From positions 62,001 through 126,000 of the forward strand of contig JAWLCT010000002.1 of NCBI GenBank assembly GCA_041687015.1: 64,000 nucleotides of DNA. The letters run 5' to 3'. Every line of letters starts with the position of its first letter. Positions within the stretch are counted from its first letter, which is position 1. The position numbers were made by a program, and so were the translations under genes. Shown here piece after piece: positions 52,011 to 61,029 of the stretch. This stretch comes from JALOAT01 sp041687015 (GTDB lineage: Bacteria; Pseudomonadota; Gammaproteobacteria; Thiohalomonadales; Thiohalomonadaceae). The notes under the pieces are model-generated. The model made no database searches. It had not been told where the DNA came from and saw nothing but the letters and a program-made list of their open reading frames with translations.

Positions 52011-52256
52011 CTAAGGATTCACCGGATCACAGGAACCGATGCGCACCCACACGCCCGCCTCACACCGCAGCAGTTCATCGCCGCTGCACACGTAGGCCTT
52101 CTCTGCATACTCCACGTCGTTGAACCAACACACGGGTGTCTCCGGGACTTCCTGGCCACGCACGTCGTAGTCGTAATCCGAATCCTCGACCACCAGGGAG
52201 TTGCGCATCTCGGGGTCCGGGGCGCCCACCTGTACCGCATGCACGCGTTCGCTCAT
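52011..52256 (-). CDS. Small cysteine-containing hypothetical protein (81 aa)
   Basis: This 81-residue protein has no signal peptide. Its acidic N-terminal half (SLVVEDSDYDYDVRGQE) is followed by PVCWFNDVEYAEKAYVCSGDELLRCEAGVWVRIGSCDP with four Cys in a compact beta unit. This resembles DUF1496-like one-domain proteins, but I am not certain. AAGGAG eight bases before the ATG at 52256 sets the start. It is upstream of cyaA on the same strand. Confidence 0.65.
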   Translation of the reverse strand: MSERVHAVQVGAPDPEMRNSLVVEDSDYDYDVRGQEVPETPVCWFNDVEYAEKAYVCSGDELLRCEAGVWVRIGSCDPVNP

Positions 52257-52385
52257 GTCTTGTTCTCCTTGCCTTGCCGAGCGGGTGAGACAGTACACTA
52301 GCATACCGCCCGAGGCGTGCCGGTGCTTTCAGGAGCAGGGGCCGCCGGCCAGGACACCCCCGCAGCACTGAACCGGATGCGCACC

Positions 52386-52865
52386 ATGAATGACCGCTGG
52401 CTACAGATTAAGGGCGACCCCTCGGTGCGCCGCTTCCTTTTCGACCAGACGCGACAGCCCAGCCTGTTCGACGAGCGCATCGATGCGCTGGTGGATACGG
52501 TAGAGGCCCTGCTCAACCTGCGCGGAGTATTCCACGCGAAGATCCATTTCTCCAGTAACCAGCTCACCTGTTGGCTCTTTAACGATCCTTACCGCTATCG
52601 GGTGTTCGTAGGCGAGGAAATTTTCAGACCCGATTTCCTCGACCCGTTCGAATCGGCGGTTGCGCTGGAGCGCCCCGTCATCCCGGCCGAGGCGATAAGG
52701 CCCATCCTGTTGGATTTCAAACGCCTGCGCATCAAGGATGACACGGTTTACCTGCGCAACGCCTCCATCAACCGCATCAACGGCATGATAGGCATGACCT
52801 TTTCGTGTGACGGAAGCCACTACGTCCCCTATGCGGAGTTCGCCGAAACGGTCGCCCAGTTCTGA
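52386..52865 (+). CDS. Hypothetical protein (159 aa)
   Basis: This 159-residue soluble protein starts MNDRWLQIKGDPSVRRFLFDQTRQ and is mixed alpha/beta with Phe/Tyr-rich strands (HFSSNQLTCWLFNDPYRYRVFVGEEIF, VIPAEAIRPILLDFKRLRIKDDTVYLRNASINRINGMIGM). I recognise no motif. The true start could be an ATG three codons earlier; both lack a good ribosome site. It precedes the polysaccharide cluster with a 134-bp gap that carries a candidate promoter, so it is probably a separate unit. Confidence 0.6.
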   Translation: MNDRWLQIKGDPSVRRFLFDQTRQPSLFDERIDALVDTVEALLNLRGVFHAKIHFSSNQLTCWLFNDPYRYRVFVGEEIFRPDFLDPFESAVALERPVIPAEAIRPILLDFKRLRIKDDTVYLRNASINRINGMIGMTFSCDGSHYVPYAEFAETVAQF

Positions 52866-52910
52866 TACCGGGCCCCGTAACCACGCTACCGGTGCAGCCC
52901 CCGTGCAAGC

Positions 52911-52938
52911 TTGCGCTCCCGACCGGCCTGACTAGTAT
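52911..52938 (+). promoter_or_regulatory. Candidate sigma-70 promoter of the polysaccharide cluster
   Basis: TTGCGC (52911-52916) and TAGTAT (52933-52938) are 16 bp apart, about 60 bp before the first glycosyltransferase. The leader contains two small hairpins (CCTTCA...TGAAGG and GCACC...GGTGC) close to the ribosome site. Assignment is by consensus only. Confidence 0.35.
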
Positions 52939-52999
52939 CGATGCAATGAAGCTGTCCTTCACGGAATGAAGGGGGCACCGCACTGGTGCAGGAGCACGG

Positions 53000-54229
53000 A
53001 TGAGACGGTTGCGAACCACTGCACGGGGCCCGCTTGGCATCATTTTTTTCGGCGAGGACTGGGGGCGGCACAACAGCACGGGGCAGTATCTCGCCCGTGA
53101 ACTGTCGCGGCGCCATCCCGTGCTTTGGGTGGATTCCCTTGGCCTGCGCACGCCGCGCCTGAATCTCACCGACCTGTCCCGCATGGCAGGGAAACTGGCA
53201 CGCCTGTTCCGCAGGCGTTCGCGCCCCACACCGCACACCGGCGCCATCCGCGTGGTCACCCCGCTGGTCATTCCGTTTTACCGATCCCGATGGGTGAGGC
53301 GTCTCAACCGATTACTGCTCCAGCGCTTGCTCGCAAAGGAACGCCGGGCGTCCGGCCTGGCACGCGTGGTGGTCATCACCGCCTGCCCGGCCACGGCCGA
53401 CATCGTCGGCTGCCTGGGTTCGGAAGCCACGGTCTACTACTGTGCCGATGAGTATGCGGAGCAACCGGGTGTCGATGCCGACCTGGTGCGTGAACTGGAG
53501 CGCGCACTGCTGCGCCACGTGGACGTGGTGGTCGCCAGCGCCCGGCACCTGGCGGCGCGCAAGGCACAGCACCATCCAAACGTGCGCTATCTCCCCCACG
53601 GCGTACATTACGAACACTTTGCGCGCGCCGCCGACGGGACGCTGCCGTGCCCCGCGGACATACGGGACATACCACGGCCCCGGCTGGGGTTCGTGGGCCT
53701 GCTCGGCGAACACGTGGATTTCGCGGCCATCGATCACCTTGCCCGGGAACTGCCCGATGCCAGCCTGGTGCTGGTGGGCCCGGTGGAGGACGCCTGCGTG
53801 GCCCGGCTGCCCCGGCGCGACAACATCCACTACCTGGGACCGCGGCCCCATGAGGCCATTCCGCACTACCTGGCGCACTTCGATGTTTGCCTGTTGCCCT
53901 GGCTGAACAACGAACGCAACCGCAACGCAAACCCCACCAAGCTGCGCGAGTATCTGGCGGCCGGCTGTCAGGTCGTCACCACGCCCGTCTCGGAAACGGA
54001 ACCGTTGTCACACCTGCTGCGCACGGCCGAAGACCCGGCGGCGTGGGTGACGCAAACCCGGGCGGCCCTGCAGGCGGCCGACACCGTTGATCGCGCAGCC
54101 GTGTCCCGGCACATGGCGGATGCCACCTGGCGACATCGGGCCGAAGAGATGTGGGCGATCATCGCCGCCGTGTGCCGTGCGCGCGACGAGGAAACCACGC
54201 TGATCACCTTACTGGAGCAGGGAGGATGA
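53000..54229 (+). CDS. Glycosyltransferase (GT1/GT4 type)
   Basis: This 409-residue GT-B-like protein has an N-terminal acceptor domain (GIIFFGEDWGRHNSTGQYLARELSRRHPVLWVDSLGLRTP) and a nucleotide-sugar half with RLGFVGLLGEHVDFAAIDHLARELPDASLVLVGP, FDVCLLPWLNNERNRNANPTKLREYLAAGCQVVTT. The latter resembles the E-x7-E/GT4 donor loop. No membrane segment. GGAG is six bases before the ATG. It is the first gene of the polysaccharide cluster. The sugar transferred cannot be inferred. Confidence 0.85.
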   Translation: MRRLRTTARGPLGIIFFGEDWGRHNSTGQYLARELSRRHPVLWVDSLGLRTPRLNLTDLSRMAGKLARLFRRRSRPTPHTGAIRVVTPLVIPFYRSRWVRRLNRLLLQRLLAKERRASGLARVVVITACPATADIVGCLGSEATVYYCADEYAEQPGVDADLVRELERALLRHVDVVVASARHLAARKAQHHPNVRYLPHGVHYEHFARAADGTLPCPADIRDIPRPRLGFVGLLGEHVDFAAIDHLARELPDASLVLVGPVEDACVARLPRRDNIHYLGPRPHEAIPHYLAHFDVCLLPWLNNERNRNANPTKLREYLAAGCQVVTTPVSETEPLSHLLRTAEDPAAWVTQTRAALQAADTVDRAAVSRHMADATWRHRAEEMWAIIAAVCRARDEETTLITLLEQGG

Positions 54230-54231
54230 GC

Positions 54232-55611
54232 ATGCGCGGTCATCCGCCGCACCCGCGAACCAAAGACCGTCAACCCCGCCCCCGCAGGGGGATCGGGGCA
54301 GCGCCCGCCGCGTCCATGGAAGCCGCTGTTCCTCGCCCCGCGGGCCTGCATGCCCGTCTGGCCGCGGCGCGGGCCAACGCCCTGCATCCGATGGCTTACG
54401 GCACCGTACTGCTCATCCTGGTCGCCGTCGGCCGGGCGCCGGAACTGGTGCCCTGGCTCGCCCCCTTGCAACCCGGCAACGTCGCCGTGGTGCTTGCGGT
54501 ACTGGCGTTGATGTTCGGCCGCCGCTTGTCCGTGCCCGTGCTCGCCACCCCCATGGGTCGGCTGATGATGGCCTTCTGTGCGCTGGCGACCGCCAGCGTG
54601 GCCTTTTCCGTCTGGGGCTCCCACAGCCTGCAAGTGCTGGTCTCGGGCTTCGCCGCGGCGGTCTTGCTGTTTTATCTGGCGGCGAAGAGTGCAGGTTCAC
54701 CGGCCAACTTCCACCTGTATCTGGGGAGCCTCATGGCTGCCGCCGTGATGCTGGCGGTGGGCGCCCTGTTGCTCAAGACCGATGCCCGGGCGGAGCTCAC
54801 GACCATGTACGACCCGAACGACCTCGCCCTGGTGCTGGTAACGTGCCTGCCCCTCGCAGCGGTGTGGGTGTTCGCCACTGCCCACGTGAAGAGCCGCTGG
54901 TGGTATCTGGGTCTTACCATGCTGCTCACCGTGGGCGTCCTCGCCACCGGCTCGCGTGGCGGTTTTCTGGGCCTCATGGCCGTGACCGGTTTTCTGTTGT
55001 TCAAGGAGATGCCCAGCAACGGCCGGTTCAGATTCGCCACCAAGATACTGGTCCTGCTGGTGGTGGCCGCCATCGCCCTGAGCCTCACCCACGAAATGGT
55101 GTGGCAGCGCCTGGCGACACTCGCCAACCTGGAAAACGACTACAACATCGCCTCGGACCGCGGGCGCCTCGCCATCTGGGGCCGGGCCTTGCAGACCATT
55201 GCCGAACGGCCGTGGGGTGTGGGGCTTGCGGCCTTCAGTGCCGCGGAAGGCATGGGCGGCGGCAACTACCAGGAGGCCCATAACGCGCTGATCCAGATCG
55301 GTGCCGAGCTGGGCATCCTCGGCGTGCTGGTCTACCTCGGTTTCTACTGGCACGCCTTCCGTTCGTTGTCGAAAGGCTATCGGTCCGAACCGCAGCCCGC
55401 CGATCCGCAGGTGCTTGCGCAGCGGCAGGAACTCACGGTGTATGCACTGGCCTTGCGTGCTGCGCTGGTGGGCTTTTTCGTTACCAGTTTCTTCCTGTCC
55501 AAGGCCTATTCGCCGTTGTTCTTCCTGCTGCTGGGCTTGTCCGTGGCCACCTCGCTGCGGCAACAGGCCCTCGACGCCCCCTTGCCAGAGCATCCGCGGA
55601 AGGGGAAGTGA
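54232..55611 (+). CDS. O-antigen ligase/polymerase family (Wzy/WaaL-like) membrane protein
   Basis: This 459-residue integral membrane protein has a polar ~45-residue N-tail and about a dozen hydrophobic helices. The central periplasmic loop contains SRGGFLGL and the Wzy_C signature with RGRLAIWGRALQTIAERPWGVGLAAF and HNALIQIGAELGILG. It polymerises or ligates polysaccharide repeat units at the outer face of the inner membrane. The ATG at 54232 has GGAGG at 6 bp, better than the ATG two codons earlier. The second position in the cluster fits an EPS polymerase. Confidence 0.85.
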   Translation: MRGHPPHPRTKDRQPRPRRGIGAAPAASMEAAVPRPAGLHARLAAARANALHPMAYGTVLLILVAVGRAPELVPWLAPLQPGNVAVVLAVLALMFGRRLSVPVLATPMGRLMMAFCALATASVAFSVWGSHSLQVLVSGFAAAVLLFYLAAKSAGSPANFHLYLGSLMAAAVMLAVGALLLKTDARAELTTMYDPNDLALVLVTCLPLAAVWVFATAHVKSRWWYLGLTMLLTVGVLATGSRGGFLGLMAVTGFLLFKEMPSNGRFRFATKILVLLVVAAIALSLTHEMVWQRLATLANLENDYNIASDRGRLAIWGRALQTIAERPWGVGLAAFSAAEGMGGGNYQEAHNALIQIGAELGILGVLVYLGFYWHAFRSLSKGYRSEPQPADPQVLAQRQELTVYALALRAALVGFFVTSFFLSKAYSPLFFLLLGLSVATSLRQQALDAPLPEHPRKGK

Positions 55612-56877
55612 ATGGGCCCGGTCCACGCCGCACCCGGCACACGGCGGGTGCTGATGCTGTGTTACTACTATCCGCCCATCAACACCTCGGGCACCGCCCG
55701 CGCGGTGCGTTTCGCCACCCATCTGCCGGACACGGGCTGGCTGCCCACGGTGCTTTCGGTTCACCGCCCCCGGGACAGTTGGGGCATCGTGGACATGGAA
55801 AGCACCGTGCCGCCGGACATCCCGGTGGTCCGCGCCCCCGAACTGAACCTCACCCGACCCGTGGACCTGCTGGACGCCGCCATCAACCGGCTCACGCGCC
55901 GGCGCGGCGTGCTGGCGCGGGAAACCTTATGCATCCCCGATCCGCAGATCGGCTGGACCGCCTGGGCGCGGGGCATCGCCCTGGCGCGTGCGCACGATTG
56001 CCTCTACGCCAGTTGTTCCCCCTTCAGCACGGCGGTGGCCGCGGCCTGGCTGAAGCGGATCACCGGCACACCGCTGGTGCTCGACTTCCGCGATGCCTGG
56101 ACCCTCAACCCCTATCACCGGCACACGCGCTTTCACAACGCCGCCATCGCGCGGCTCGAACGCTGGGTCCTCGGCCTGTGCGACCGCCTGATCCTGAACA
56201 CCGAGGGCAGTCTGCGCCGCTACCAGGCAGCCTACCCGGAACACGCGGCGAAGATGGTGTGCATTCCCAACGGCTTCGAGCGTCCCAACCTGCCGGAACA
56301 ACCGCCGCCGGCGGATCGCTTCACCGTCATGCACGTGGGCTCGCTGTACGGCAACCGCAGCCCGGAGCTGCTCCTCAACGCCCTGGCGCACCTGCCGCAG
56401 CAACAGGTGGAATTCGTCCAGCTGGGACAGCATCCGGAGGCGCTCGCGCGCTACCCGGGCCCGGTGCGGGTGCGCCTGCTCGGCACCCTGCCTCGCACCG
56501 AGGCCCTCGCCCAGATGCGCAGCGCATCGCTCCTGTATCTGAAGCAGGGTTGGACCGAACGCCCGGAGGACAATATCGCGGTCGCCGCGAAGACCTACGA
56601 TTACCTGGCCACCGGCCTGCCCGTACTCGCCGAATGTCCGCCGGGTGACAACGCCGACCTGGTGCGCCGCTACGCCTCGCGCCCTTATCTGGTCACCGAG
56701 GACTCGCCGCACGCGATGCTGGCGGCACTCAACGCGGCCTATGAACAGCGCACCGAGCCGCCCGGGATCAAGGAGGCGTTCCTGCGCGATTTCAGTCCGC
56801 AGCACCTTACGGCGCGCCTGGGGCTGGTGCTGTCGGAAGCGCTCAGCGAGCCCGGCGTCAGGAGAGGCGCATGTTGA
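55612..56877 (+). CDS. Glycosyltransferase, GT4-like
   Basis: This 421-residue GT-B protein opens with a beta strand and the acceptor loop RRVLMLCYYYPPINTSGTARAVRFATHLPDTGWLPTVLS. It has DCLYASCSPFSTAVAAAWLKRITGTPLVLDFRDAW, typical of PglA/GumH-like GTs. The donor half reads VMHVGSLYGNRSPELLLNALAHLPQQQVEFVQLG and the loop TYDYLATGLPVLAECPPGDNADLVRRY. It begins one base after the Wzy-like stop and overlaps the next gene by 7 bp. Confidence 0.85.
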   Translation: MGPVHAAPGTRRVLMLCYYYPPINTSGTARAVRFATHLPDTGWLPTVLSVHRPRDSWGIVDMESTVPPDIPVVRAPELNLTRPVDLLDAAINRLTRRRGVLARETLCIPDPQIGWTAWARGIALARAHDCLYASCSPFSTAVAAAWLKRITGTPLVLDFRDAWTLNPYHRHTRFHNAAIARLERWVLGLCDRLILNTEGSLRRYQAAYPEHAAKMVCIPNGFERPNLPEQPPPADRFTVMHVGSLYGNRSPELLLNALAHLPQQQVEFVQLGQHPEALARYPGPVRVRLLGTLPRTEALAQMRSASLLYLKQGWTERPEDNIAVAAKTYDYLATGLPVLAECPPGDNADLVRRYASRPYLVTEDSPHAMLAALNAAYEQRTEPPGIKEAFLRDFSPQHLTARLGLVLSEALSEPGVRRGAC

Positions 56878-58010
56878 TCGAATGGCTGTTGTGGTCGAGC
56901 CTCGGCGTGATCTTTTACACCTATGCCGGTTATCCGCTGCTGCTTGCGCTGATCGCACCGCGGCGGCGCACGGCGCCACCGGTGGCCATCGCGCATCCCA
57001 GCGTCACGGTGATCGTCGCCGCCTACAACGAAGCGCGCTTCATCGGGGAAAAAATCCGCACCACCCTGGCCTCCGACTATCCCGCCGATCGACTGCAACT
57101 CATCGTGGTGTCGGACGGGTCCACCGACGAGACCGACGCCATCGCCGCGGTTTTCGACGACCCGCGTCTGTGTCTGCTGCGCACCGGGCGCCGCGGCGGC
57201 AAGGCGGCGGCGCTCAACCTGGCACGTCCCCAGGCGCGCGGAGAAATCCTCGTTTATTCCGACGCCAACGTGTTGTTCCGTCCCGATGCCATCGCACGGC
57301 TGGTGGAAAACTTCGCCGACCCACGCTGCGGCCTGGTGAGCGGTCGCGTGGAACTGCAATCCATGGACAGCGAAGAACCGCTCGGCGAAGGCGCCTACAT
57401 GCGCTACGAGCGTTTCATCTGTGCGAAAGAGAGCGCGCTGCATTCCATGATCGGCACCGACGGCGGGATGTTCGCGGTGCGCGCGGCGCTGGTGGACGAC
57501 GTGCCCGCGCATGTAATCCTCGACGACTTCTACATCGCCATGGGGGTGGCCGATCGGGGCTATCGCCTGCGCTATGAGCCACGGGCGGTGGCGTTCGAAA
57601 AGGTACCGGCGCGGGTGAGCCAGGAATTCCGCCGCAAGGTACGCATCGCCGCGGGCGGGTTCCAGGTGCTGGGGCACATGGCGCTGCTGCGCCGTCCCTG
57701 GCGCGCGCCGCTGTTCGTGGCCATGTTCATCTCCCACAAGCTGCTGCGCTGGCTGAGCGGCTTCGCTTTGCTGGTTGCGTGGGCAGCCAATTTTGCCCTG
57801 CTCGACCACAGCGGTTACGGCGCCTTGCTGTTGCTCCAACTGGGCGCTTACGGCGCAGCGCTGGGTGCGCTGCTTGCGAAGCCGTTGCGCAGGAACCGAT
57901 TTTTCTACCCGTTCTACTATTTCGGCGCCATCAACCTGGCCTGCGTGGTGGGCTTTTTCCGCTTCCTGCGTCAGCGCCAGCCCGCCGCCTGGCAGCGCGT
58001 GGATCGCTGA
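56871..58010 (+). CDS. Glycosyltransferase family 2 with membrane segments
   Basis: This 379-residue protein has an N-terminal membrane helix (WLLWSSLGVIFYTYAGYPLLLALIA), then a GT-A domain with VTVIVAAYNEARFIGEKIRTTL, IVVSDGSTDETDAIAAVF (DGS), FSDANV-like VYSDANVLF, and an ED-like LDDFYIAMGVADRGYRLRYEP. C-terminal helices follow. This is the NodC/cellulose-synthase-like GT2 layout, usually adding or polymerising sugars on the inner face of the membrane. It overlaps the upstream gene by 7 bp and precedes the next by 1 bp. Confidence 0.88.
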   Translation: MLIEWLLWSSLGVIFYTYAGYPLLLALIAPRRRTAPPVAIAHPSVTVIVAAYNEARFIGEKIRTTLASDYPADRLQLIVVSDGSTDETDAIAAVFDDPRLCLLRTGRRGGKAAALNLARPQARGEILVYSDANVLFRPDAIARLVENFADPRCGLVSGRVELQSMDSEEPLGEGAYMRYERFICAKESALHSMIGTDGGMFAVRAALVDDVPAHVILDDFYIAMGVADRGYRLRYEPRAVAFEKVPARVSQEFRRKVRIAAGGFQVLGHMALLRRPWRAPLFVAMFISHKLLRWLSGFALLVAWAANFALLDHSGYGALLLLQLGAYGAALGALLAKPLRRNRFFYPFYYFGAINLACVVGFFRFLRQRQPAAWQRVDR

Positions 58011-58011
58011 C

Positions 58012-59181
58012 ATGGAGACGGAGCGTCCACGCGTGCTGGCACTCATCGCCACCCCCATTCTCGGCGGGCCGGGTAAGGGTTTGTTGCAGTTGGCGCGCCA
58101 CCTCGATAGCCACCACACCGAGTTGCTGCTGGCCACCTTCTCCTATCGCGGGCGACGCAGCGAACTGTGGCGCCGGGCCCGGGAACAGAACACGGCGATC
58201 GCACTGCTGAACCAGCGCTTCCGGATCGATCCCCTGCCTGCGATACAGGCGCTGCGCCTGGTGGAAGAGCGCGGCATCAACCTGTTGCAGAGCCATGGTT
58301 ACAAGAGCCATCTGGTGGCCTGGTGGGTGGCGGCGCGGACCGGGCTGCCGTGGCTGGCCTTCGCCCACGGTTGGACCGCCGAGAGCCGCAAGGCGCGCCT
58401 CTATAACCGCATCGAACAAGCCCTGCTGCGGCGTGCCACCCTGGCGGTGGCCGTGTCGCGGCCCCTGCACGAAACGCTCACGCACCTGCGCGGGTCACGG
58501 CGTCCGACCGAGTTGCTGTTGAACGCCGTGGATCCACAGGAGTTGCGTCGCGAGGCGGGCGGCGCCGCGCTGCGTGCCCGGTTGGGTATGGCGCCGCAAC
58601 ACCTGGCCATCGGTTGTTTCGGCCGTCTCAGCCGTGAGAAAGGTCATGTCCACCTGCTGCAAGCGCTGGCGGCATTGGGCACGACAGCGGCACGGTTCAA
58701 GCTGGTGGTGGTGGGTGACGGGCCGGAACGGGCGCACTTGCAGACACTCAGTGAACGGCTCGGCCTCGCCCGCTGCGTGCACTTCGAGGGTTATCGCGAG
58801 AACATGGGGGACTATTTCGATGCGGTGGATATGGTGGTGCTCCCCTCGATCTCCGAAGGCACCCCCAATGTGGTCCTGGAGGCCTTGGCACTTGGCCGCC
58901 CGGTGCTCGCGAGCCGCGTCGGCGGCATCGGGGATCTGATTATCCCCGGCGTGAACGGTTGGCTGGTGACGCCCGGGCGCAGTGATGAACTCGCCGCCAC
59001 GTTGCAACACATCGCTGCACAGCCCGAGGACGTGGCCGAACTCGGCGCCCGCGCCGCAGGTTCGCTTCAGGCCTGCTATCAGCCCGCCTTTCGTGCGCAA
59101 CGACTGCAGGAACTCTACTGCAAGCTGTTGGCCGGGTTGCCTGCCGCACATGCCGGTCAGACCAACGGAGGCATGGCGTGA
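58012..59181 (+). CDS. Glycosyltransferase family 4
   Basis: This 389-residue GT4 enzyme has an N-terminal VLALIATPILGGPGKGLLQLARHLDSHHTELLLATF. The C-terminal donor half has IGCFGRLSREKGHVHLLQALAAL, VVVGDGPERAHLQTL and the E-x7-E region LPSISEGTPNVVLEALALGRPVLASRVGGIGDLI. The ATG at 58012 follows the GT2 stop by one base; the open frame running back into that gene is not used. It overlaps the next GT4 gene. Confidence 0.9.
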   Translation: METERPRVLALIATPILGGPGKGLLQLARHLDSHHTELLLATFSYRGRRSELWRRAREQNTAIALLNQRFRIDPLPAIQALRLVEERGINLLQSHGYKSHLVAWWVAARTGLPWLAFAHGWTAESRKARLYNRIEQALLRRATLAVAVSRPLHETLTHLRGSRRPTELLLNAVDPQELRREAGGAALRARLGMAPQHLAIGCFGRLSREKGHVHLLQALAALGTTAARFKLVVVGDGPERAHLQTLSERLGLARCVHFEGYRENMGDYFDAVDMVVLPSISEGTPNVVLEALALGRPVLASRVGGIGDLIIPGVNGWLVTPGRSDELAATLQHIAAQPEDVAELGARAAGSLQACYQPAFRAQRLQELYCKLLAGLPAAHAGQTNGGMA

Positions 59182-60266
59182 TGCGCCTGATGGAGGTGGT
59201 AAGTACCTTCAGGATGGGCGGTTCCGAGCGACTTGCCGTGCTGCTCGCCGAGCGCCTGCGCGAGCAGGGCCTCCATACCAGCCTGTGCACCACATCCGGC
59301 GGCCGCGGCCCCATCAGCGACCTGCTGGAACAGAAAGGCATTCCCTGGTTCGCACCGCTGGCCGATGCCAACAATCCTCTCAGCCGTCGTTTGTATCTCG
59401 CACAACTGTTCCGGCGTGAGCGGGTGGAGATTCTCCACCTCCATCACATGTCCAACCTTGCGCTGTGCTATTGGCCGGCGCGCCTCGCGGGCGTACGGCG
59501 CCTGGTGGTGACGGAGCACACCGACTTCGAATTACGCAACACGCCACGGGTGTGGCGACGCGCGAAACACTTCGGCCCCAAGGCGGATGCCGTGACAGTG
59601 ATTCACGGTGCGCTGGAGCGCATGCTCGCGGAAGCCGGTGTTGCGACGGATCGGCTGTGGCGGATCGAGAATGGCGTGGATGTCGCCTCCTTCGTCAAAC
59701 GCCGTACACCGCGCAAGGTGCGCCCGCCCGTGGTCGGCTGGGTGGGACGCATGCATCCGGACAAAGATATCGAAACCTGGTTGCAGGCAGCCGCGAAAGT
59801 GGCCGCGCGCGCCCGCGCTCCAGTGCGCTTCAGCCTGGTGGGAGACGGCCCCGAGGCAGACAAGGCCAAGCGATTGGCGCAGCGACTTGGCATCGCGCAG
59901 CGGGTGGATTTCCACGGCGAGCAACAGGATGTGGCGGCCTATTTGCGCGACATGGATGTGTTCGTGCTGTCCTCCCGCACCGAGGGCGTCCCCATGGTGC
60001 TGCTGGAAGCCATGGCGTCGGGCGTTCCCTGTGTCTCGACGGCGGTTGGGGGCATCCCGGAGCTGATTGAACCGGCCTGGGGCCGTCTGGTCCCTCCGGG
60101 CGATCCCGAACAGCTGGCGGAGACTGTGCTGTCTTTATTAGACGCGGAGCCGCTACGCCGCACGCTGGGCAAAGCCGCGCGCAAGGTCGTAGAGGAAAAA
60201 TTCAACCTGGAGCGGATGCTTGAAAAATACACCCGGGTGTTGGCGCCTCCGGTTTCCGTGACCTGA
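59181..60266 (+). CDS. Glycosyltransferase family 4
   Basis: This ~361-residue GT4 enzyme begins RLMEVVSTFRMGGSERLAVLLAERLREQGLHTSLCTTSGGRG. The donor half has VGWVGRMHPDKDIETWLQAAAKVAARA, LVGDGPEADKAKRLAQRLG and LSSRTEGVPMVLLEAMASGVPCVSTAVGGIPELI with the E-x7-E. A GTG one codon earlier (59178) is an alternative start at better spacing from GGAGG. It overlaps the stop of the previous gene. It is the last of five GTs in one run. Confidence 0.9.
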   Translation: MRLMEVVSTFRMGGSERLAVLLAERLREQGLHTSLCTTSGGRGPISDLLEQKGIPWFAPLADANNPLSRRLYLAQLFRRERVEILHLHHMSNLALCYWPARLAGVRRLVVTEHTDFELRNTPRVWRRAKHFGPKADAVTVIHGALERMLAEAGVATDRLWRIENGVDVASFVKRRTPRKVRPPVVGWVGRMHPDKDIETWLQAAAKVAARARAPVRFSLVGDGPEADKAKRLAQRLGIAQRVDFHGEQQDVAAYLRDMDVFVLSSRTEGVPMVLLEAMASGVPCVSTAVGGIPELIEPAWGRLVPPGDPEQLAETVLSLLDAEPLRRTLGKAARKVVEEKFNLERMLEKYTRVLAPPVSVT

Positions 60267-60303
60267 GGCCCGTCGGACACTGCCTGCCATGGAGGGTACG
60301 GCA

Positions 60304-60999
60304 ATGAAGAAAACGGCCAAACGCGTGGTGGAAGTTGCGGCCTGGCTACTCATGGCACCGCTGGCCTATGCAGTGAAATGGTCGGCCGCCATGGATACCC
60401 GGCATCGCTTTTTTCAGTTCGGCAGCCAACTCGTCAGCCTGCTGCCCGGATTACCGGGTGTGCTGCTGCGACGGGCCTACTATCGCACGGTGCTGAGTCT
60501 GGGCCGGCGGAATTTCACCATCGATTTCGCCACCGTGCTCGCCCAGCGCGGCATCGAAATCGGCGACAACGCCTATATCGGCCCCTTTTGCAATATCGGG
60601 CTTTCCATCATCGGTCGCAACGTGTTGATCGGCAGTGGCGTACACATCGTCAGCGGCTCGCGGGTTCACAACATCGACAGACTCGACCTTCCCATCAAGG
60701 ACCAAGGCGGTTACCTGCGCCAGGTCATCATCGGCAACGGTGCATGGCTCGGCAATGGTTGCATCGTGATGAGCGACATCGGTGATCACGTGGTGGTCGG
60801 GGCCGGCTCGGTGGTGACCCGTCACTGCAACGATTACGGTGTGTACGCCGGCAACCCGGCGCGGAAACTGCGCGACCGCCGCGGCGCCATCGTCGCCACC
60901 AACGGACCCGGCAGCACCGGGGCCCCGCGCGATAGCAACGCCCGGGCAGACGCCTACACTGAACCCCAGAAACACTCGGGCGGGCCCGCGACGACTTAA
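60304..60999 (+). CDS. Left-handed beta-helix acyltransferase
   Basis: This 231-residue protein has an N-terminal hydrophobic segment (VVEVAAWLLMAPLAYAV) and hexapeptide repeats ([LIV]-G-x4), such as IEIGDNAYIGPFCNIGLSIIGRNVLIGSGVHIVSGS and VIIGNGAWLGNGCIVMSDIGDHVVVGAGSVVTR. Proteins like this O-acetylate sugars in polysaccharides. The C-terminus (RRGAIVATNGPGSTGAPRDSN) is low-complexity. GGAGG eight bases before the ATG at 60304 is used; a Met five codons earlier is possible. It fits in the EPS cluster as a decorator. Confidence 0.85.
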   Translation: MKKTAKRVVEVAAWLLMAPLAYAVKWSAAMDTRHRFFQFGSQLVSLLPGLPGVLLRRAYYRTVLSLGRRNFTIDFATVLAQRGIEIGDNAYIGPFCNIGLSIIGRNVLIGSGVHIVSGSRVHNIDRLDLPIKDQGGYLRQVIIGNGAWLGNGCIVMSDIGDHVVVGAGSVVTRHCNDYGVYAGNPARKLRDRRGAIVATNGPGSTGAPRDSNARADAYTEPQKHSGGPATT

Positions 61000-61029
61000 G
61001 ACCCATCCTTAACGCGAGGAAATTCACGG

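Noticed and set aside
56739..58136. 465-codon minus-strand frame opposite the GT2 gene
   Set aside because: Crosses two genes on the other strand and has no motif.
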